NCBI RefSeq assembly: GCF_000758625.1
Contig: NZ_CP009283.1
Coordinates: 6,379,501 to 6,443,500 of the forward strand
Source of the DNA: Paenibacillus sp. FSL R7-0273
GTDB lineage: Bacteria; Bacillota; Bacilli; Paenibacillales; Paenibacillaceae
Length of the DNA stretch: 64,000 nt
Direction of reading: 5' to 3'
Part shown: positions 58,929-64,000 of the stretch, one piece after another
Layout of the letters: the number at the start of each line of letters is the position of its first letter
How positions within the stretch are numbered: position 1 is the first letter of the stretch
Translations under genes and position numbers: made by a program
The notes under the pieces: generated by a model
Seen by the model: only the letters and a program-made list of their open reading frames with translations
Database searches by the model: none
What the model was told of the DNA's origin: nothing

Positions 58929-59375
58929 TTACATTCTACTCTGGGCCAGCGCATTTACGGACAATACGCAGGCAAAGCGTTCGACTCCGGGGTATTTTTC
59001 ACCTAGGCTGGTAACGGCAAACCCCGCGCTTCTGTAAAATCCGGCCGCCTCATGATCAGTCTCCGCAGTAATCGTCTCCATTCCGGCAGCCCTGCTGATC
59101 TCGGCAATCATCCCCCGGCCGATTCCCTTGCCCTGCCACTCCCGCTTTACCGAAATATGCCTGATCTCTGCCGTATGCCCGTTCTGCTGCTGCAGCCCGA
59201 TTATTCCGCTCAGCTCACCATTTACAAAGCAGCCGAACAGCTCCCTGGATTCTTCGGTAAAATACCGATTCATCTCCTGTTCCGCAGCCCCGGTCCCGGC
59301 TCCGGCCGCCATGCACAGGGCAAGCAGCTCCTTCACCGCATCCTGGTTCCAGTAATCCCTTAAGCATATTAACAA
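58929..59375 (-). CDS. GNAT family acetyltransferase
   Basis: About 148 residues from a TTG at 59375, chosen because the longer frame (to 59501) runs through the glutaredoxin terminator and a G-rich tract lies about 7 bases before the TTG. Has the acetyl-CoA loop VKREWQGKGIGRGMI and the GFYRSAGF strand of the fold. Substrate unknown. The ribosome site sits in a run of eight G, which may vary in length. Confidence 0.8.
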   Translation of the reverse strand: MLICLRDYWNQDAVKELLALCMAAGAGTGAAEQEMNRYFTEESRELFGCFVNGELSGIIGLQQQNGHTAEIRHISVKREWQGKGIGRGMIAEISRAAGMETITAETDHEAAGFYRSAGFAVTSLGEKYPGVERFACVLSVNALAQSRM

Positions 59376-59419
59376 AGCAAACCGCCCCCCCCTTGTGCAG
59401 CAAAAATTGCGAAAGTAAA

Positions 59420-59444
59420 GACCGCCTCCAAAAAGGAAGCGGCC
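59420..59444 (-). terminator. Terminator of the glutaredoxin-like gene
   Basis: GGCCGCTTCC pairs with GGAGGCGGTC around a five-T loop, then TTTACTTTC on the minus strand. Confidence 0.7.
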
Positions 59445-59475
59445 AGTCATTATTTTATATATGGATAAGCCGTAA

Positions 59476-59709
59476 TTATACCGTTGCCAGCGCTTTGGCA
59501 AATTGGGTTTTATTCATGCCGACAATTTTGAAATCGCCGATAACCGTTACAGGCACTGCTCTCATTCCCATATCCCAAACCTGCTGGGCAAAGTCATCGT
59601 TCTGTTCAATGTTGCGCTCCTCGTAGGCCACGCCCTTTTCGCTCAGGAAGCTCTTCACCTGGCGGCAGTGCGGGCAATTGGTCGAAGTGTACACAATTAC
59701 ATTCTCCAT
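59476..59709 (-). CDS. Glutaredoxin-like protein (NrdH/YruB type)
   Basis: 77 residues with redox motif CPHC at about 12-15, cis-Pro in AVPVTVIGD near 53 and an FKIVGMNKTQF end typical of this class. Cytoplasmic thiol-disulfide carrier. Lies 86 bp downstream of trxB on the same strand, so thioredoxin reductase may be its reductant. Confidence 0.9.
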   Translation of the reverse strand: MENVIVYTSTNCPHCRQVKSFLSEKGVAYEERNIEQNDDFAQQVWDMGMRAVPVTVIGDFKIVGMNKTQFAKALATV

Positions 59710-59795
59710 CGCATAATTCCCCCTAAAAGATTAAATATCAATCCCTATTGTAGCACCGGAGTGGCTTTTGACCAAGCTGAATGCCAGAAAAGCTA

Positions 59796-60737
59796 TTAGA
59801 GCATTACAGCGCTGTGCTCCAGGCTCTCGATATATTTCTCGGCATCCATAGCTGCCATACATCCGCTGCCTGCTGCTGTAATGGCCTGTCTGTAGCGGGT
59901 ATCCTGCACGTCGCCGCAAGCGAAAACGCCCGGAATATTAGTCTCGGAGGTGCCCGGATTGGTCACGATATAGCCGTTCGCATCGGTCGTGATCTGTCCG
60001 CCCAGGAAAGAGGTGTTCGGATGATGGCCAATCGCTACAAATACGCCGCTCGCTTCAATTATTTCTTCTTCACCGGTTACATTGTTAAGCACCTTAAGTC
60101 CGCTCACGCCTCGATCGCCGGCCACTACCTCCAGCGGGGTGCGGTTCAGCCCCCAGGTTACCTTAGCGTTGTCGCGCACACGCTCCTGCATAATCTTAGA
60201 GCCGCGCAGCTCTTCACGGCGGTGAACCAGGGTTACTTTGGAGGCAAAACGGGTCAGGAAGCCTGCTTCCTCAAGCGCGGAATCTCCGCCGCCGACAACA
60301 ACAATCTCTTTACCGCGGAAAAAGAATCCGTCACAAGTAGCACATGTGCTGACACCACGGCCGATATTATCCTGCTCACCGGGAATACCCAGGTATTTAG
60401 CTGTTGCGCCGGTGGAAATAATCAGGGTATCTGTAACCAGCTCACCCATTCCTTCGACATGCAGCTTGAACGGGCGGTCACCCAGCTCAACGCTGTTCAC
60501 CCAGCCTGTAATAAATTTCGCACCGAAGCGTTCAGCCTGCTGGCGCATATTATCCATAAGCTCCGGTCCCATAATGCCTTCAGGGAATCCCGGAAAATTC
60601 TCAATTTCAGTTGTAGTTGTAAGCTGTCCACCCGGCTGCGGTCCTTCGATTACCAGCGGATTCAGGTTGGCACGGGCCAGATAAATAGCAGCAGTCAGTC
60701 CGGCCGGTCCGGTACCAACGATAATGGATTTGTACAT
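59796..60737 (-). CDS. trxB: Thioredoxin reductase
   Basis: 313 residues. FAD-binding GTGPAGLTAAIYLARA at the N terminus, redox disulfide CATC near 136-139, NADPH-binding VVGGGDSALEEA near 153, and the C-terminal FACGDVQDTRYRQAITAAGSG. GGAGG before the ATG. Transfers electrons from NADPH to thioredoxin-like proteins. Confidence 0.96.
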   Translation of the reverse strand: MYKSIIVGTGPAGLTAAIYLARANLNPLVIEGPQPGGQLTTTTEIENFPGFPEGIMGPELMDNMRQQAERFGAKFITGWVNSVELGDRPFKLHVEGMGELVTDTLIISTGATAKYLGIPGEQDNIGRGVSTCATCDGFFFRGKEIVVVGGGDSALEEAGFLTRFASKVTLVHRREELRGSKIMQERVRDNAKVTWGLNRTPLEVVAGDRGVSGLKVLNNVTGEEEIIEASGVFVAIGHHPNTSFLGGQITTDANGYIVTNPGTSETNIPGVFACGDVQDTRYRQAITAAGSGCMAAMDAEKYIESLEHSAVML

Positions 60738-60937
60738 AATGATATCCTCCTTGAGATGGACGGCTGAGCGCCGGATCTGCAGTTGCTTAATTAAAATAAT
60801 TATAATGTAGTATTTATTATGATGATCTCAAGGGAATATGTCAATATGCCAGACTCGTGCGAATGGTCCTTTTTTGTGAACAATTCAATTTTAAACAACT
60901 CATTTTCCGGAGCGAACCGGATAACGCTAATTGCACA

Positions 60938-62902
60938 TTATCTTAACAGCCTCAGACCGTTCAAAATAACCAGAATCGTGCTCCCTTCATGACCCACCAC
61001 GCCGAATGGAAGGGCAATCCCCTGCAAAAAGTTACTCAGCATCAGTGTCACAATTACCGTCACCGCAAATATCATATTTTGCTTCACAATCCGCTGTGTC
61101 CGGCGGGCCAGTTCAATTGTCGAAGCGATCTCTTCTATATTATCATTCATCAGTACAACATCAGCGATTTCCAGTGCCGCACCGCTGCCCTTCATTCCCA
61201 TACCAATGCCCACTGTTGCCGTTGCGAGTGCAGGTGCATCATTGACGCCATCGCCGACCATCACTACCTGCCCGTATTGCTCACGCAGCTCTTTGATCCG
61301 GGTAACCTTATCCTCCGGCAAAAGATCGGCAAATACCAGATCCACACCCGTCTTGCCGGCCATCACACCTGCCGCGGCCTTCCGGTCGCCCGTCAGCATC
61401 GCCACCTTAACTCCGAGCTTCTGCAATCTCTGCACAGCTGCTGCTGCCTGAGGACGCACCGTATCCTGCAAAGCGATCATCCCGGCAATATGCTCTCCGT
61501 CAAGAATCAGCGAAACAGTCTTTCCTTCGCTCTCCAGCCGCTCCCGCACCGCTTTCCATTCTGCTTGGCTCCCGGCATCTGCCGCTGCCGGCTCATCCAG
61601 CCTATCCGATCTGCCGATCCGCCACAATCTGCCGTCAATACGGCCTTCTATGCCCCAGCCAGTTACCGATCTGTTCTCTTCCGTGCTGTACAGCTCCACC
61701 TGCTCCTCTTCAGCCAGACGCACAACCGCCTCAGCCAGCGGATGACGCGACAGCTGCTCAATGGAAGCACTGACTGCAAGCAGCTCTTTGCGGCTGTAGC
61801 CGTCTCCGGCAACCAGATCAGTAACCTGCGGTACTCCTTCGGTCAATGTCCCTGTTTTGTCAAAAGCGACCACCTGTACCTTAGCCATATTCTCCAGATG
61901 GACGCCGCCTTTGAACAGAATGCCTTTGCGTGCGCTTTTGGAGATGGCTGACAGCATGGCAGGCATAATGGATGAAACAAGCGCGCACGGGGATGCGACC
62001 ACCAGAAACACCATCGCCTTATAAAAGGTATCGCTCCAGCTCCAACCCAGTACAAACGGCGGCAGAGCAATCAATGCTATCGTGGCAACAACCACAACGC
62101 GGGCATAAACCGACTCCAGACGCTTGATGAACCGCTGCGAATCCGGAACTTCCGTTTCAGCCTCCTCAACCATCCGGATAATCTTTGCAAAAAGCGTATC
62201 CTCAGCAGCAGTCGTAACCTCGATATATAGCGGGCCTTCCCCGTTGACCGTACCCGCGAACACTTCGCTGCCGGCCGCCTTCTCAACCGGCAGCGATTCG
62301 CCGGTAATTGAGGCCTGATTGACGGACGATTCTCCCCGGCACACCTTGCCGTCTGCCGGAATCAGCTCACCCGGACGCACCAGCAGCAGATCGCCTACCG
62401 CCAGCTGGTCGATCGGCACCTCGCTCATCGCCCCCTGCTCAATGCGGACCGCCGTTGCCGGCTTGAGCGCCATCAGCGCGGAGATGTCTTTTTTGCTGCG
62501 TTCCATTGTATAGCTTTCCAGCGCTCCGCTCATGGCAAAGATGAAGATCAGCATCGCCCCTTCATTCCAGTAGCCAATCGCTGCTGCGCCCAGGGCAGCG
62601 GCAATCATCAGCAGGTTAACATCAAGGTCGCGCTCTTTAACTAGTGTCTCCACGCCTTCCTTCGCCTTGATCCAGCCGCCTACTGTATAAGAGATCACAT
62701 AGAGCACTACGGACAGCACCTCCGACCAGCCGCTCGCCGCCCAGGCAATAAGCATCAGCAGTCCGCTGCCGAGCGCAGCCTGCATCTCCTGATTGCTGAG
62801 CATAGCCACCGGATCAAAACGCCGCGGCTTAGGTGCCCGGGGCTGGTGCCCGGTCCCCTGGCGGGCTGTTGATTTGGGGAGTTGTTTGGATGTTGCTTGC
62901 AT
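60938..62902 (-). CDS. Heavy-metal P-type ATPase (ZosA/CadA-like)
   Basis: 654 residues. No N-terminal CXXC metal-binding domain. Actuator TGES near 218; membrane metal site SPCAL (rather than CPC) near 330, followed by phosphorylation motif DKTGTLTEG; late GDGVNDAPAL hinge motif. SPCAL and the overall form fit ZosA, the B. subtilis zinc uptake/export-type ATPase; CadA-like Zn/Cd export is the alternative. AAGGTGAT precedes the ATG. Two Fur-like boxes lie upstream. Confidence 0.9.
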   Translation of the reverse strand: MQATSKQLPKSTARQGTGHQPRAPKPRRFDPVAMLSNQEMQAALGSGLLMLIAWAASGWSEVLSVVLYVISYTVGGWIKAKEGVETLVKERDLDVNLLMIAAALGAAAIGYWNEGAMLIFIFAMSGALESYTMERSKKDISALMALKPATAVRIEQGAMSEVPIDQLAVGDLLLVRPGELIPADGKVCRGESSVNQASITGESLPVEKAAGSEVFAGTVNGEGPLYIEVTTAAEDTLFAKIIRMVEEAETEVPDSQRFIKRLESVYARVVVVATIALIALPPFVLGWSWSDTFYKAMVFLVVASPCALVSSIMPAMLSAISKSARKGILFKGGVHLENMAKVQVVAFDKTGTLTEGVPQVTDLVAGDGYSRKELLAVSASIEQLSRHPLAEAVVRLAEEEQVELYSTEENRSVTGWGIEGRIDGRLWRIGRSDRLDEPAAADAGSQAEWKAVRERLESEGKTVSLILDGEHIAGMIALQDTVRPQAAAAVQRLQKLGVKVAMLTGDRKAAAGVMAGKTGVDLVFADLLPEDKVTRIKELREQYGQVVMVGDGVNDAPALATATVGIGMGMKGSGAALEIADVVLMNDNIEEIASTIELARRTQRIVKQNMIFAVTVIVTLMLSNFLQGIALPFGVVGHEGSTILVILNGLRLLR

Positions 62903-62937
62903 AGATAATCACCTTCCTGATTGTAATGGGATGCACA

Positions 62938-62963
62938 CTTGAGAATGAGAGCCATTCTTACAG
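62938..62963 (-). promoter_or_regulatory. Fur/Zur/PerR-like box, proximal
   Basis: TTGAGAATGAGAGCCATTCT, an inverted repeat of GAGAATG/CATTCTT, 36 bases before the ATPase start codon. Confidence 0.45.
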
Positions 62964-62977
62964 CCCTTAAAATGACA

Positions 62978-63008
62978 CATGCTGCCCCGGCTTAGCCGGG
63001 ACAGCATG
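62978..63008 (-). other. Long hairpin in the ATPase leader
   Basis: CATGCTG (62978-62984) pairs with CAGCATG (63002-63008), with inner CCCGG/CCGGG pairing. It lies between the two Fur-like boxes and could be a leader attenuator or an end-of-gene hairpin. Confidence 0.5.
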
Positions 63009-63011
63009 GTA

Positions 63012-63032
63012 AATGAGAATGATAATCATTTT
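63012..63032 (-). promoter_or_regulatory. Fur-like box, distal
   Basis: GAGAATGATAATCATT, close to the Fur consensus core GATAATGATAATCATT, about 110 bases before the metal ATPase start. Zur or PerR are alternatives because their sites look alike. Confidence 0.6.
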
Positions 63033-63274
63033 TGTACTACTGCAAATATATTTCCTTAGCGCAACTTATAGCCTTATAATACCACTTTATGCGCGAAAGT
63101 AAACCCCGGGATAAGCCCGAAATAAATGGCGCCAGCGGCCGGGCACTTCCCTCGGGCTATATTAGCTGGTTAATGGTAGTTGTGGAAGCGTTGGCGGGGA
63201 ACGGGAGGAATTTAGGGGATTGCGTTGGGGCTGACAGCGAGAGGGGCGGGATGTTGCTCGGGGAGCTCAGGGAG

Positions 63275-63560
63275 GGGATTTGGCGGGGGTTTGGGGGTTC
63301 AGCGAGTAGATTCGGCGGGGGCTGGGGGTTCAGTGAGCAGATTCGGCGAGGGCTGGGGGCTGCTGCGAGCAGATTCGCGGGGGGCTGGGGGTTCAGCGAG
63401 CAGATTCGGCGGGGGCTGGGAGCTGCTGCGAGCTGAATCGGCGGGGGCTGGGGGCTGCTGCGAGCAGATTCGGCGTGGGCTTGAGTTGAGGGAGCAGATT
63501 CGCGGGGGGCTTGGGGCTGCTGCGAGTAGATTCGGCGGGGGCTGGGGGCTTCAGCGAGCA
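63275..63560. repeat. GC-rich tandem repeat of about 31 bp, eight to nine units
   Basis: Units begin at about 63308, 63339, 63371, 63402, 63434, 63466, 63496 and 63528 with a degenerate one before; each reads AGATTCGGCGGGGGCTGGGG plus a variable tail of GGTTCAGCGAGC or GCTGCTGCGAGC. Frames stay open on both strands because of composition; a minus frame (63157-63693) would give Pro-rich repeats, but I see no ribosome site or family. Confidence 0.85.
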
Positions 63561-64000
63561 GGAAGTTTGTGGTTGACTCTACAGCAGCAATGGAACTGGG
63601 CATAGGCCAGATTCTTGCGCCAACCGATCTGACACTGTCCCCTGCCGAACAAGAGATTTGTAAATTAGTTCGATTTCCGCCACCTAATTTCACAATTATC
63701 GGGTTTTTGTAAGCATTAATTGGAAATAGGGCATCTAATTAGCTCCTCAACCCCTTTTGACCGCAAAAACAGTAAAATTAAGTGTCGTTTTTCTAACTAA
63801 CCTCCCCTTCCCGGCGATCAGCCCGCAAATAGATGGCGATTTTCCACTTAGTTTAATCAGCATTCTCTGTAACATCGTTTCCGTTAGCTCATTCCAGGAT
63901 AGCTGTATTCCGTACACTAAAATTCCGCTACTACGGAGATTCCAGCACTTTATCTGCATTCTCTGCAACTAAAAGTGGCGGTATTCCGCTTTTAAGCAGA
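63561..64000. other. Gene-free window end with short repeated motifs
   Basis: No convincing gene on either strand. CAGCATTCTCTGTAAC (near 63860) recurs as CTGCATTCTCTGCAAC (near 63955), suggesting an interspersed intergenic repeat. Small ORFs on both strands at 63747-63972 look incidental. Confidence 0.45.

Noticed and set aside
63275..63560. CRISPR array
   Set aside because: Units are contiguous and similar throughout, with no distinct spacers and no cas genes nearby.
63157..63693. 178-codon minus-strand ORF with Pro-rich repeats
   Set aside because: Open because of the tandem GC-rich array; unit length varies between 30 and 32 bp, which would shift the frame of a real coding repeat, and no start signal is seen.

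Overview
The window looks like chromosome of a Paenibacillus-type Firmicute. The evidence is strong AGGAGG ribosome sites, T-run terminators, a lysine riboswitch, CcpA-like cre sites, a YesM/YesN pair beside a lipoprotein sugar ABC transporter, and a large GC-rich NRPS locus. Species assignment is inference from gene content.

Left part (1 to about 38,200): a lipopeptide-type NRPS locus. On the minus strand, a type II thioesterase (37,480-38,178), a 6,783-residue six-module NRPS (17,023-37,374) and a one-module NRPS (12,351-16,871) form one transcription unit. A third NRPS gene (9,092 to beyond the left edge) shows at least three modules. Signature residues read by eye predict acyl-Thr-Gly-Thr-(Cys-like)-Ser-D-Asn from the first protein, one residue of unclear identity from the second, and Ser-Ser-Ser from the third. 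Four of the condensation domains, all directly downstream of Thr or Ser carriers, belong to a separate sequence class (C*) and may do more than make peptide bonds. The second protein ends in a complete C domain, while the third begins with only the C-terminal half of one. Between these two genes lies an AT-rich island on the plus strand. It holds a protein resembling the BtrH N-terminal/C39 fold and a radical SAM enzyme, with a small divergent ORF of unknown function. This NRPS plus radical SAM plus BtrH-like arrangement is the best candidate here for undescribed biology. The final thioesterase, MbtH, phosphopantetheinyl transferase and exporter are not in the window.

Middle part (38,600-43,900): a HEAT-repeat CvfC-like protein, a lysine riboswitch driving a LysP-type permease, a secreted transglutaminase-fold protein and an SRPBCC/AHSA1 protein.

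Sugar island (43,900-58,500): on the minus strand xylA, xylB, an AraC-type response regulator and its histidine kinase, two ABC permeases, a solute-binding lipoprotein and a GH95 glycosidase, with divergent xylR. A xyl operator and several cre sites point to xylose induction and glucose repression. GH95 together with xylose catabolism suggests use of xyloglucan-like oligosaccharides.

Right part (58,500-64,000): a small membrane protein behind a TGTGA-N6-TCACA palindrome, a GNAT acetyltransferase, a glutaredoxin-like protein, thioredoxin reductase, a ZosA/CadA-type metal ATPase behind Fur-like boxes, and a gene-poor end with a GC-rich array of about 31-bp tandem repeats.
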